Source: Campylobacter concisus (GTDB taxonomy: Bacteria > Campylobacterota > Campylobacteria > Campylobacterales > Campylobacteraceae). Taken from it: a DNA stretch of 64,000 nt. This document shows positions 9,066 through 17,735 of this stretch, in pieces. The position numbers and the translations under genes were made by a program. A model generated the notes under the pieces. That model had not been told where the DNA came from. It searched no databases and saw only the letters and a list, made by a program, of their open reading frames with translations. Position 1 is the stretch's first letter. Each line of letters starts with the position of its first letter. Location of the stretch: assembly GCF_003048775.2 (NCBI RefSeq), contig NZ_CP049272.1, positions 1,488,001 through 1,552,000 on the forward strand, written 5' to 3'.

Positions 9066-10097
9066 CTATTCTTCGTCCAAATTTATTTCAGGTAGTTTCT
9101 CTTCGTCAAAACTCTTATCTTTTTTTGTAGCTGACGCAACCTCGCTAGCTTTTTTTAAAAGCCCATCAAGTCCTTGTCTTACCAAACGCTCATTTAGCTG
9201 CTCTGGTGTATCTTTCACACCATCAAGATCGCTAAAATCGTCAAATTCTTCATCGTCTTCTTTTTGGATCTTTATCTCGTAATCAAGCTTGCCATCAAGT
9301 CTAGCTAGCTCGTCGCTTATCGCAGCGCAAAAGACCTCAGTGTATCCTCTGTGAGCGCAGTTTTTGGCTAGAAATTCACTCATCACGTTTAGGTGATTTA
9401 TATAGTCATCTTGTAAGATATTTGCCTGTAAAAGTTCAAATTTTAAAAAGAGCCAGTAGGTGTTAAGCACGTCGCTTTCGCAGTACTCGTTTATCTTATC
9501 AAGCTCGCCTGCGTAGTAGAGTTCAAGCACTTGATCGCCGTGCACATCGTACTTGCCAGGTAAATTTAAGCTAGCGCAAAGCGTATCAAGCTTTAGCCCT
9601 CTTACGCTTCCAAAATCGCTTATAAAATCAAGCAGATCAAGGTGAAATTTAGGCGAATATCTGGTTCTATAGTTTTCCCATTTATTTTTATTTAGCTCTT
9701 TGTTTTCGCTCTCGTAATACGCGGCTGCATTTAGATTGTAGCGCATCGCACGCACCATTAGCATCGGTAGGTCAAAGCCACGGCCGTTAAAGCTAACAAG
9801 CCTTGGGTTATAGTCATTTATAAATTTTAAAAATTTAGCGATGATCTCGCGCTCATCCTTGCCCTCCATCGTGCTAACTTTTAAAAATTTGCCGTACTCA
9901 TCAGCCATAACAGCAGAGATCGCGACCACTCTATGAAACATCACAGGCAAAAAATCACTCCCACTGGCCTCTTTTTGCAGCGCCATCGCTTGCACGCTCA
10001 CATCTTCATCGCTCCCATCAATGCCATAAATTTTTCTTATCAAATTTGCATCAGGTATCGTCTCGCAGTCAAAGACACATATGTAACTTTTCGCCAT
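9066..10097 (-). CDS. Predicted 3'-5' exonuclease, PolB exonuclease-domain family
   Basis: 343 residues. FDCETIPD at residues 9-16 gives the first DE pair of a DEDDy exonuclease, VSFNGRGFDLPML carries the second Asp, and YCESDVLNTYWLF carries the Tyr and last Asp. This matches the stand-alone exonuclease family related to the PolB proofreading domain (Pfam DNA_pol_B_exo2). It should hydrolyse single-stranded DNA ends in the cytoplasm; its physiological role is not well defined. The C-terminal 60 residues are acidic and Lys-rich and probably disordered. It is transcribed toward the accessory island and is the first intact housekeeping gene on its right side. Confidence 0.85.
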   Translation of the reverse strand: MAKSYICVFDCETIPDANLIRKIYGIDGSDEDVSVQAMALQKEASGSDFLPVMFHRVVAISAVMADEYGKFLKVSTMEGKDEREIIAKFLKFINDYNPRLVSFNGRGFDLPMLMVRAMRYNLNAAAYYESENKELNKNKWENYRTRYSPKFHLDLLDFISDFGSVRGLKLDTLCASLNLPGKYDVHGDQVLELYYAGELDKINEYCESDVLNTYWLFLKFELLQANILQDDYINHLNVMSEFLAKNCAHRGYTEVFCAAISDELARLDGKLDYEIKIQKEDDEEFDDFSDLDGVKDTPEQLNERLVRQGLDGLLKKASEVASATKKDKSFDEEKLPEINLDEE

Positions 10098-10160
10098 TTT
10101 AGCCCTTTTTTAAGCATTTTTTTTTAAAATCATACCAAAAATTTATATCTAAAGTGATCA

Positions 10161-11135
10161 ATGCAAAACAAAAATCAACTAAAAATAGCCATCGTCAAAC
10201 TCTCCGCTCTTGGGGATATCGTGCATGCAGCTATTGTGCTTCAGTTTATCAAAAAGCACTATCCAAATACCCATATTACGTGGCTAGTTGATGCTCGTTT
10301 TGCAAGCCTTTTAAAAGATCATCCGCTTATCGACGAGCTAGTCGTTTTACCGCTTAAACAAAGCTTTAAACAAAGCTACAAGATACTAAAAACGCTTGGT
10401 AAATTTGACAAAGTGATCGATCTGCAAGGGCTTTTTAAATCAGCCGTCGTCGCGAAAATAATAGGCAAGCAAACTTATGGCTTTAGCAGAGAAAGTGTAA
10501 AAGAAAAGATCGCAGCCAGGCTTTATAGACATAAATTTAAAATTGATTACAACGAAAATATAATCATTAGAAATTTGGCACTTGTGGCTTTCGCTCTAAA
10601 TTTTAGCTTTGAAGCAAGTGAAATTTTAGAAAAAGCGCCTTGCTTTGAAGCAAGTGAAATTTATAAAAACGAAAGTGGCAAAAAACGCGTTTTAATCGCT
10701 GCCTTTGCAAGCGAAGAGAGCAAAATTTATAACAAATTTAAAGATGTGATTAGGCTACTTGATGGATGTGAAATTTACCTTTGCTACGGAAGTGAGAGCG
10801 AGAAAGTAAGGGCTGAGGCGATCATCTCAGGCACCTCAGCAAAGCTACTTGAAAAACTTAGCATAAAAGAGATGATAAGCTTCATTACAAGCTGTGATTT
10901 AGTAATTGGCAACGATAGTGGCCTAACGCACCTTGCTTGGGCTGTAAATAGGCCTTCTATCACACTTTTTGGCAACCGTCCAAGCCACAGAAATGCTTAC
11001 ATCACGGATAAAAATTTAGTTATAGATATGGGCAAGCAAATAGATGCGAGAAGTATCGATAAAAACGACTTTTGTATAAAAGAAATTTACCCAGAAACGA
11101 TTGCAAATTTTGCAAAAAGGCTACTAAATGGATAG
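10161..11135 (+). CDS. waaC: Lipopolysaccharide heptosyltransferase I
   Basis: GT9-family enzyme of 324 residues that adds the first L-glycero-D-manno-heptose to Kdo on lipid A, at the cytoplasmic face of the inner membrane. The N-terminus LKIAIVKLSALGDIVHA has the GDI/VH motif of WaaC, and DLVIGNDSGLTHLAWAV has the nucleotide-sugar-binding block of GT9 enzymes. It begins the LOS gene cluster and overlaps the next gene by 8 bases. The waaC-htrB pair is the conserved left end of Campylobacter LOS loci, with variable genes to the right. Confidence 0.93.
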   Translation: MQNKNQLKIAIVKLSALGDIVHAAIVLQFIKKHYPNTHITWLVDARFASLLKDHPLIDELVVLPLKQSFKQSYKILKTLGKFDKVIDLQGLFKSAVVAKIIGKQTYGFSRESVKEKIAARLYRHKFKIDYNENIIIRNLALVAFALNFSFEASEILEKAPCFEASEIYKNESGKKRVLIAAFASEESKIYNKFKDVIRLLDGCEIYLCYGSESEKVRAEAIISGTSAKLLEKLSIKEMISFITSCDLVIGNDSGLTHLAWAVNRPSITLFGNRPSHRNAYITDKNLVIDMGKQIDARSIDKNDFCIKEIYPETIANFAKRLLNG

Positions 11136-12021
11136 GCTCTATCTAGCTGGCTTTTATACTTTAAAATTTCTTATATTTTTACTGCCTAGCTCGCTTCAAA
11201 ACATGCTTGCTAAATTTTTAGCATTTGCGTTTATGAAGCTTAAAAAAAAGAGATTTCACGTCGTGATGACAAATTTAGACCTTGCTTTTGGCGAAACGAA
11301 AACTAAAGAAGAGAAGCTAGAAATCGCCAAAAAATGCTACTACAACTTTGCAAAATATCTTGGTATAAATTTCATCCTAAATCAAAACACGACAAAGCAA
11401 AAGATACTTGAACAAGTTGTTTTTAAAAATGAGCACTTTTTGCTTGATGCGATAAAATCTGGCAGGCCTATCATAGTTACAACTGCGCATTTTGGGCAGT
11501 GGGAGATATTTGGCCTAGCTGTCGCAGCTCGCTTTGGAGCCTCTTCAGCACTTGGCAGAAAGCTTGATAGCAGTGTCATGGATAAAATTTTAAGAGCAAA
11601 TAGATCGCAGTTTGACGTGGAGCTAATAGATAAAGATGGTGGTGCAAAAGATATTTTAAAAGCGTTAAAAGCTAGGCGAATAGTAGGAATTTTAGTCGAT
11701 CAAAATACCGCACCAAAAGATGGGATAAAGGTGAAATTTTTTGGCAAAGATGTGCTTCACACGCCAGCTGCGAGCGTGCTAGCGCAAAAGACAAATGCCC
11801 TTATCATAAATGCGTTTATCTACCAAAAAGAGAAAAATTTAAATGAAATTTACTTTGAGCAGCCTATAGACATAAGCACGTTTGACAAAGAAGAGGCCGT
11901 GCAAAAAGCGACACAAATGCAGTGTAGCGCGTGCGAAGCGATGGTGAGGGTAAGGCCAGAAGAGTACTTTTGGTTTCACCAAAGGTTTAAGAGATTTTAC
12001 GAAAATGAGTATAAATGCTAA
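11128..12021 (+). CDS. htrB: Lipid A biosynthesis late acyltransferase
   Basis: 297 residues of the HtrB/LpxL (WaaM) family, which adds a secondary acyl chain to lipid A from acyl-ACP. The catalytic HX4E motif is visible in TTAHFGQWEIFG, and VGILVDQN matches the second conserved block. A hydrophobic N-terminal helix (LKFLIFLLPSSLQ) anchors it to the inner membrane. It overlaps waaC by 8 bases and the following glycosyltransferase by 7 bases, so translation is coupled through this part of the LOS operon. Confidence 0.92.
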   Translation: MDRLYLAGFYTLKFLIFLLPSSLQNMLAKFLAFAFMKLKKKRFHVVMTNLDLAFGETKTKEEKLEIAKKCYYNFAKYLGINFILNQNTTKQKILEQVVFKNEHFLLDAIKSGRPIIVTTAHFGQWEIFGLAVAARFGASSALGRKLDSSVMDKILRANRSQFDVELIDKDGGAKDILKALKARRIVGILVDQNTAPKDGIKVKFFGKDVLHTPAASVLAQKTNALIINAFIYQKEKNLNEIYFEQPIDISTFDKEEAVQKATQMQCSACEAMVRVRPEEYFWFHQRFKRFYENEYKC

Positions 12022-12719
12022 GTATCGTCATCTTAACTTTTAACAGCCAAAAATATCTACAAGAAGTGCTAGAAAGTACAAATTTTGCAAATGAGGTCAT
12101 CGTGGTTGATAGTGGCTCAAGCGATGGCACAAAGCAAATTTGTAATGGCTTTAGCAATGTAAAATTTCACGAGCAAGCTTGGCTGGGATTTGGCGCGCAA
12201 AAGCAAAGAGGCGTGGATCTAGCCAAAAATGAGTGGGTATTTGTGCTTGATAGTGATGAGGTGATCACAAATGAGCTTAAAAATGAGATCATCAGCACAC
12301 TAAAAGAGCCAAAATTTATGGCCTACAACGTAGCTAGGCTAAATTTTTTCTTTGGCAAATCGATCAAAAATATGGGGCTCTATCCAGACTATACAGTGAG
12401 GCTTTTTAACAAAAATTTTGCCAAATTTGATGGCAGAGCCGTGCATGAAAAAGTCATTTTAAATGACGGCTCACAAAAGCTTGGATCGCTTAAAAATCAC
12501 TTCTTGCACTACGCGTACGAGAGCATCGAGCAGTTTATCGCCAAGCAAAATCGCTACTCAAGCATGGGGGCAAAAAGAAATTTATTTAAAGCTCTAACAA
12601 GCCCAGCTTGGACATTTTTTAAGCTTTATGTGCTAAAAGGTGGCTTTAAAGAGGGCTTTACTGGCTACGTTATAGCTAGACTTTACGCCCAGTACACATT
12701 TTGGAAATATATAAAATGA
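12015..12719 (+). CDS. GT2 glycosyltransferase, WaaE/LgtF-like LOS core transferase
   Basis: 234 residues. LSIVILTFNSQKYL, then VIVVDSGSSDGT and FVLDSDEVI form a GT-A fold with the DSD metal motif. GLYPDYTVRLFNK and AVHEKV are features of the WaaE/KdtX group, which adds beta-1,4-glucose to heptose I of the inner core. The protein is the size of a single-domain WaaE, unlike the two-domain LgtF of some C. jejuni strains. Start overlaps htrB; its stop overlaps the next start as ATGA. Sugar and linkage are inferred from family only. Confidence 0.85.
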   Translation: MLSIVILTFNSQKYLQEVLESTNFANEVIVVDSGSSDGTKQICNGFSNVKFHEQAWLGFGAQKQRGVDLAKNEWVFVLDSDEVITNELKNEIISTLKEPKFMAYNVARLNFFFGKSIKNMGLYPDYTVRLFNKNFAKFDGRAVHEKVILNDGSQKLGSLKNHFLHYAYESIEQFIAKQNRYSSMGAKRNLFKALTSPAWTFFKLYVLKGGFKEGFTGYVIARLYAQYTFWKYIK

Positions 12720-13777
12720 AAATACTTGTAATTAAATTTAGAAATATCGGCGACGTACTTTTGACTACGCCGCTCATTGAAAATTTGCACCACTACTACC
12801 CAGACGCAACCATAGACTTTGCCCTAAACAAAGGTACAGAAGCGATGATCGAAGGAAATCCTTACATAAACAAAATTCACATTTACGATAGACAAAGTGC
12901 AAATTCTGGCTTTTTAAAAAAACTAATTACCGAGATAAAATTTATAAAAGCCATCAAAAAAGAGAAGTACGATATGGCGGTGCAAACAACCACGGGGGAT
13001 CGTGGTATCATCATCTCAAAATATGCAAAGATCAAAAAAATAGTAGGCTTTCTTGGCAAAAATCAATCAATAAATAAACTTCTAAACGTCAAAGCAAAAT
13101 ACTATGAAAATTTTTCACATACGATCGATCATAATCTAAACGCTTTAAGGGCTTTGGGATTTGAACCGGTTAGCAAAAAGGTGAGTGTATTTTCGGACGA
13201 GAGTGTGGAGCATCTAAATTTACCAAAACGCTTTGTACATATGCATCTTACAAGCCGCTGGATGTTTAAATGCGCAAATGATGAGAGTATGGCAGAGCTC
13301 ATCGACTACTGCGAAAATGAGCTTGGTGTAAAGGTCGTGCTAACAAGTGATAATAAAGAAAATGAGCTAGAAAAGCTAGCAAGCGTACTAAAAATTTGTA
13401 AGAGCGAGCCTATAAATTTAGGTGGCAAGCTAAATTTGAAACAAACGATCGCCCTATCAAAGCACTCAAGCCTTTTTATCGGTGTTGATACTGCTATAAT
13501 GCACATCGCTGCGGCAAATGACGTTCCAGTCATAGCCTTTTTTGGTCCAAGCAATGCTTTTGAGTGGGGGCCTTGGGATAACTCGCTTATGGAAAATGGC
13601 TACACAGCGCAAAATGGCATACAAAGCATGGGCAAGCATATCGTCTATCAAAAAGATTGGGACTTTGTGCCTTGCGATAAAGAGGGCATATCAAAGCATG
13701 GCATAGAAAAGACATTGATGGATTTTAGCGACGAAATGCCAAAAATAAAAGCCAAAATAAAAGAAATTTTAGGATAG
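12716..13777 (+). CDS. GT9 heptosyltransferase-like protein (WaaQ type)
   Basis: 353 residues from ATG 12716 (ATGA overlap with the previous stop). MKILVIKFRNIGDVLLTTPL is the WaaQ-like start rather than the WaaF one, and SLFIGVDTAIMHIAAANDVP is the donor-binding GT9 block. FFGPSNAFEWGPW is typical of the C-terminal domain. It probably adds a heptose to the LOS inner core. waaF itself is not in this window. Acceptor specificity cannot be read from sequence. Confidence 0.82.
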   Translation: MKILVIKFRNIGDVLLTTPLIENLHHYYPDATIDFALNKGTEAMIEGNPYINKIHIYDRQSANSGFLKKLITEIKFIKAIKKEKYDMAVQTTTGDRGIIISKYAKIKKIVGFLGKNQSINKLLNVKAKYYENFSHTIDHNLNALRALGFEPVSKKVSVFSDESVEHLNLPKRFVHMHLTSRWMFKCANDESMAELIDYCENELGVKVVLTSDNKENELEKLASVLKICKSEPINLGGKLNLKQTIALSKHSSLFIGVDTAIMHIAAANDVPVIAFFGPSNAFEWGPWDNSLMENGYTAQNGIQSMGKHIVYQKDWDFVPCDKEGISKHGIEKTLMDFSDEMPKIKAKIKEILG

Positions 13778-13781
13778 GTAG

Positions 13782-14855
13782 ATGAATATTCTTCACACGC
13801 AGACACTTTTTAACTGGGGTGGCGAGCAAAATAAGACGCTAAATGAGATGCGTTTTATGCGCGAGATGGGTCACAATGTCATACTTTTTTGCAACCCAAA
13901 TTCTCAGATAGAAAGCGTTGCAAAAGAAGAAGGCTTTAGTGTTATAGCACAAGAGATGAATAAGAAAAATTTTCATAAAAGCGTACCAGCACTTTGCGAA
14001 GCAATAAGCTCGAACAAGATAGATGCCTTGATCACACATGGCTCTACTGATAGCTGGGTTGGAGCAATTGCTGGGCTATTTTACAGAAGCAAAGGCGTTA
14101 AATTTTACAAGGAAAGGCATAATCTTTTTCCTATAAAAGGCTTCCTTTCAAAACTAATGCACAAAAGACTATTTGATAAAATTTTATACATCTCAAATAG
14201 CGTCAAAGAGTACCTGCTAAGCATCGGCGTTAGCGAAGATAAGCTAGTTTTTATGCCAAGTACAGTCGATGTGGAGGCGATAGATGATACAAAAAGCACA
14301 TTTAGAGATAAGTTTAATATATCTCAAGATGAGCTAGTTATCGGTACATTTACTTCGCTTTACCGCAAGAAAGGTGTCTACGACTTTGCAAATGCAGCAA
14401 AAGAGATTTTAAAAGAGAAGGACGCCACAATAGTTTTTGCAGGAAATATCAGCGAAAGCACAAAAAATGAGATTGCCTCGATTTTTAGCAAAAAAGATAA
14501 GATCATCTTCACTGGCTTTAGAAATGACGCGGCAAACGTTATAAAAAGCTTTGATATCTACGTATTTGCTTCGCACTCTGAGGGGCTTGGCACAGTTTTG
14601 CTTGAGGCGATGAGCTCAAAAGTGCCAGTTGTAGTCTATGATAACGCGCCGATGAACGTGCTAGTTAAAGATAAAGAGCGTGGGCTTTGTGCTAGAAATT
14701 TAGATGAAATTTCACTAAAAGAGTGCATTTTAGAGCTGATAAATGAGCCTGAAAAAGCCAAAATTTACTCACAAAACGCCTTTAAATTTGTGGATGAAAA
14801 CTTTAGCCACAAGGCGCTAAAAGAAGCTATTAAAAATTTACTGGAGCAAAAATGA
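13782..14855 (+). CDS. GT4-family glycosyltransferase
   Basis: 357 residues with a GT-B fold. The start MNILHTQTLFNWGGEQNKT has the Gly-Gly acceptor loop of GT4 enzymes. The C-terminal domain has FASHSEGLGTVLLEAMSSKVP, the EX7E donor-binding region, then VVYDNAPMN. It is a retaining transferase acting at the membrane on a LOS intermediate; donor sugar unknown. It is linked by 4-base spacing upstream and an ATGA overlap with the deacetylase that follows, so the pair probably acts on the same sugar. Confidence 0.82.
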   Translation: MNILHTQTLFNWGGEQNKTLNEMRFMREMGHNVILFCNPNSQIESVAKEEGFSVIAQEMNKKNFHKSVPALCEAISSNKIDALITHGSTDSWVGAIAGLFYRSKGVKFYKERHNLFPIKGFLSKLMHKRLFDKILYISNSVKEYLLSIGVSEDKLVFMPSTVDVEAIDDTKSTFRDKFNISQDELVIGTFTSLYRKKGVYDFANAAKEILKEKDATIVFAGNISESTKNEIASIFSKKDKIIFTGFRNDAANVIKSFDIYVFASHSEGLGTVLLEAMSSKVPVVVYDNAPMNVLVKDKERGLCARNLDEISLKECILELINEPEKAKIYSQNAFKFVDENFSHKALKEAIKNLLEQK

Positions 14856-15649
14856 ACTACCCAGTTTGCGTGCTAACGATGCACCACTGCAATAACAATG
14901 AAAATGACTTTGCCATTAAACCAGAGCTATTTAAAAAAGCGCTTCTTATGGCGCTTGATGAGGGCTATAAATTTATAAATTATGGCCAGTTTAAAGATAT
15001 CGTTGCCAGCAGGTCAAAAGCCTCCAAAAAGAGCATTTTACTAACCTTTGATGATGGATATTTTGACAATTATAAATTTGCATTTCCTATCTTAAAAGAG
15101 CTAAATATCCCAGCCGTTTGCTTTTTGATAACAGACAAGATCAAGGATTTTAAAAGGCAAGACTACGACTTTGCATTTAAAGAACATAAAGAAATAGACT
15201 ACGAAAAGGACGGTGAGTATTTTTTAAATTTAGACGAAATCAAAGAGATGCGAGATAGTGGGCTTTTTGAGTTTGACAGCCATACGGCGAGCCACTTTTC
15301 TTGCAAGAGCAACGATGAAGTAAAATTAAGAGAGGAATTTTCTAGCTCGCTGGCTAAGATAAAAGAGCTATTTCCTGAAAAACAAGAATTTGGCTTTTGC
15401 TTTCCCAAAGGGCACTTTAACGAGCTTTCACTAAAAGTTGTAAGAGAGTATTATGACTTTGCTTTTAGTGTGATAGATGGCGGATTTTGCGTAGGAGATG
15501 ATAAATTTAAGATAAGACGCATAGACATATCAAACAATGCGAAGAGCGAGAGTGACTACATTTTTAGGGTTAAAAAGAAGCTTTTTATATATTCAACGCC
15601 GGTGCTAGGAAATTTATATTCAAATTTTAGAAATAGAGGCTATAAATAA
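14852..15649 (+). CDS. Polysaccharide deacetylase (CE4/NodB family)
   Basis: 265 residues. LLTFDDGYFDNY carries the CE4 motif 1 Asp pair, and FDSHTASHFS carries the HxxxH zinc-binding motif 2; FGFCFPKGHFN is the later R/P-type motif. The family removes N- or O-acetyl groups from sugars with a divalent metal. There is no signal peptide, so it should act in the cytoplasm on a nucleotide- or lipid-linked sugar, not on finished peptidoglycan. Overlap with a GT4 gene and a P-loop gene suggests modification of a LOS sugar. A second CE4 gene lies at 16965-17735. Confidence 0.82.
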   Translation: MNYPVCVLTMHHCNNNENDFAIKPELFKKALLMALDEGYKFINYGQFKDIVASRSKASKKSILLTFDDGYFDNYKFAFPILKELNIPAVCFLITDKIKDFKRQDYDFAFKEHKEIDYEKDGEYFLNLDEIKEMRDSGLFEFDSHTASHFSCKSNDEVKLREEFSSSLAKIKELFPEKQEFGFCFPKGHFNELSLKVVREYYDFAFSVIDGGFCVGDDKFKIRRIDISNNAKSESDYIFRVKKKLFIYSTPVLGNLYSNFRNRGYK

Positions 15650-16152
15650 TGCTTGAAGCATTAAATGAGGCTTGCAAAGAAATTTTAAAAGATAAAAAAC
15701 GAGCCTTAATCGCTCTTACTGGGCTTCATGGTAGTGGCAAAAGCACACTTGGTAAAGAACTAAGGCGCAAAGGCTTTGGAGACTTTAAACCGCATCAGAT
15801 AGCTGTCATAGACGATGGTGTAATGAGCGTAAATCTCTTTTTTATACGACCAAGGATAAAAATTAAAGCCGATCACAAAGATGAGCTAAGACCATTTTTT
15901 AAATTTATCATGCCATTTATAAAGGTTGTGATCTACGCAAGCGCCAGCCCTCTTGCACGCATCAGCAAATGCGATATACTCTGTATTTTAAGCATGGATG
16001 AAGAGGATAGAATCGCTGGAATTTATAAGAGAAACTCCGGCGAAGATCTGGACAACACTCAAAAGCATATAAACAAAAAAGAGCTTGATCTAGCAGGTCT
16101 TGAGTATAAATTTAAATTAGAGTTCAAATCGCCAATAAAGCGAAATATTTAA
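15649..16152 (+). CDS. P-loop protein of unknown function, kinase-like
   Basis: 167 residues. IALTGLHGSGKSTLGKELRR is a clear Walker A loop (GLHGSGKST at 25-33). IAVIDDGVMSV and DILCILSMDEEDR follow; the second has a hydrophobic strand, but no textbook Walker B is evident. Size and loop suit small-molecule or sugar kinases of the adenylate/shikimate kinase fold. The start shares its first base with the last base of the deacetylase stop. Position between a deacetylase and a GT25 gene hints at phosphorylation of a LOS sugar or its precursor, but I do not recognise the family and that role is inference. Confidence 0.6.
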   Translation: MLEALNEACKEILKDKKRALIALTGLHGSGKSTLGKELRRKGFGDFKPHQIAVIDDGVMSVNLFFIRPRIKIKADHKDELRPFFKFIMPFIKVVIYASASPLARISKCDILCILSMDEEDRIAGIYKRNSGEDLDNTQKHINKKELDLAGLEYKFKLEFKSPIKRNI

Positions 16153-16169
16153 AATCACTGGAGTAAAAA

Positions 16170-16955
16170 GTGAACTATCCTATCTATGTTATATCACTAA
16201 AAAGAGATGAAAAGCGAAGGCAAAATTTACAAAAACAATTTAACAGATATGATGAATTTAAAATAATAGATGCGGTTGATGCTAAAAATTTTAGTGTCAA
16301 TGAGTATTACGGCGCCATGATAGATTGCTTGTTAAAATCTTGTGATGAAGATTATAAATTTAAGATACCGCCATTAATTGCGACACCAGGTGAGCTAGCA
16401 TGCACAATGTCACACATAAAAGCTTATGAGGATTTTTTACAAGGCAACGCGGAATTTACTTTAATATTAGAGGATGATGTTATTGGAAATGACGAATTAA
16501 TAAATGAGGCCTTTTTGCTATGCAAAGATATAAGTAGTGATAGCATTTTGATATGCGGTGTGCAAGATGGATTAAATAGTAGATTTCGTGCTTTTGGCAA
16601 AAAAATAAAAGAAAATTTATATCTTATCTCACCATACTCATACGCTAGTATATATAGAACGGCTGCTTACATTCTAACAAGAAAGAGTGCAAAAGCTCTA
16701 CTTGATTTTTACAAAGATGGCCTTTACGGAGCCGATAAATGGGAGGCAATCTTAAAAAACACTGATATAAAAATGTACTTTAGCAACATCTTTTCTCATC
16801 CAGAGGAGCTAGGCTACTCTAGCTTGGAAAACCAAAGAAAGCAAAAAGAGAAGATAAATTCTCTTTTTAAAAAATATAATAAAAATTTCTCATACAAGGT
16901 TTCAAGATTCTACGAGAAGCATATAGTAAAAAATGAGAAAATTTTTACCAAATAA
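16170..16955 (+). CDS. GT25-family LOS glycosyltransferase
   Basis: 261 residues from GTG 16170 with GGAG upstream. MNYPIYVISLKRDEKRRQNL, then FKIIDAVDA, CTMSHIKAYE and FTLILEDDV are the signature blocks of glycosyltransferase family 25, often galactosyltransferases in LOS outer core. SYASIYRTAAYILTRKSAKALL is the second half of the domain. It is the last plus-strand gene of this part of the LOS locus and converges with the minus-strand group that begins 9 bases later. The sugar cannot be assigned from sequence. Confidence 0.85.
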   Translation: MNYPIYVISLKRDEKRRQNLQKQFNRYDEFKIIDAVDAKNFSVNEYYGAMIDCLLKSCDEDYKFKIPPLIATPGELACTMSHIKAYEDFLQGNAEFTLILEDDVIGNDELINEAFLLCKDISSDSILICGVQDGLNSRFRAFGKKIKENLYLISPYSYASIYRTAAYILTRKSAKALLDFYKDGLYGADKWEAILKNTDIKMYFSNIFSHPEELGYSSLENQRKQKEKINSLFKKYNKNFSYKVSRFYEKHIVKNEKIFTK

Positions 16956-16964
16956 TTTAGCCCA

Positions 16965-17735
16965 CTAGGACCTTATAGCCGCGTAAATCGAGCCTAAAAT
17001 ATCATTTTGATATATAAACATAGTCTTTTTTAGCCATTTTTCATCACGTTTTGTAACAATGCGTTTTATCTCTTCAAGGTTGCCATCAGCCTTGTTTATA
17101 CCACGTTTTGTAGTGAAAAATGCGCTATATCCGTGCTTTTTAGCAGAACTTAGGTATTCATCACTATATTTGCCTCTTGGCCAGCAAAGTGCCTCATCAT
17201 CAAAGCCAAAGTTTTTCTTCATAAACTCACGGCAAAGACCAAATTCCTCGTCTAGGCTCAGCTGCCCAAAATATCCATCAAAATGGCCATGTGTATGTGA
17301 GTGAAAGTAAAAACAATCACTCATTTTCTCGATCTGCTCTAAATTTAATATCACATCTTGCGGCCTGCTTGGAGCAAGCCTCTTGCACTCGTTGTGATCA
17401 ACATTTAAAAAGTTAGCAGGCCTCATCTCGTGTGCCTTTTGTGCCGCTTCTATCCAGCCAGTAATTATAAAAATATTTGCCTTTAGCCCAAATTCCTTCA
17501 CAATAGGATAGGCGTAAATGTAGTTATCCATCCAGCCATCATCAAATGTTATGCAAACGCTCTTTTTAGGCACCTCAAGCTCGCCCTTTTTGTACGCGAT
17601 AAATTCATTTACGCTTAGAGTTTTATAACCATTTTCGGCTAAGAATTTCATATGCGATCTAAACTCATCCACGCTACTAGCGATAAAGCCGCTCTTTTCA
17701 AGCACGTGGTGATACATCAAAACCGTTACGCTCAT
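16965..17735 (-). CDS. Polysaccharide deacetylase (CE4/NodB family), second copy in the LOS locus
   Basis: 256 residues. MSVTVLMYHHVLEKSGF, CITFDDGWMDNY (motif 1) and FYFHSHTHGHFDG (motif 2, HxxxH) define a CE4 deacetylase with metal ligands present. ALCWPRGKYSDEY gives motif 3. It has no signal peptide. It differs strongly in sequence from the other CE4 gene at 14852-15649, so the pair is not a recent duplication. The start overlaps the stop of the upstream GT4 gene as ATGA, so the enzyme is probably made with that transferase and acts on the sugar it transfers. Confidence 0.82.
   Translation of the reverse strand: MSVTVLMYHHVLEKSGFIASSVDEFRSHMKFLAENGYKTLSVNEFIAYKKGELEVPKKSVCITFDDGWMDNYIYAYPIVKEFGLKANIFIITGWIEAAQKAHEMRPANFLNVDHNECKRLAPSRPQDVILNLEQIEKMSDCFYFHSHTHGHFDGYFGQLSLDEEFGLCREFMKKNFGFDDEALCWPRGKYSDEYLSSAKKHGYSAFFTTKRGINKADGNLEEIKRIVTKRDEKWLKKTMFIYQNDILGSIYAAIRS

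Noticed and set aside
13466-13651. Overlapping minus-strand frames in the GT9 gene
   Set aside because: Antisense of conserved GT9 sequence; no support.
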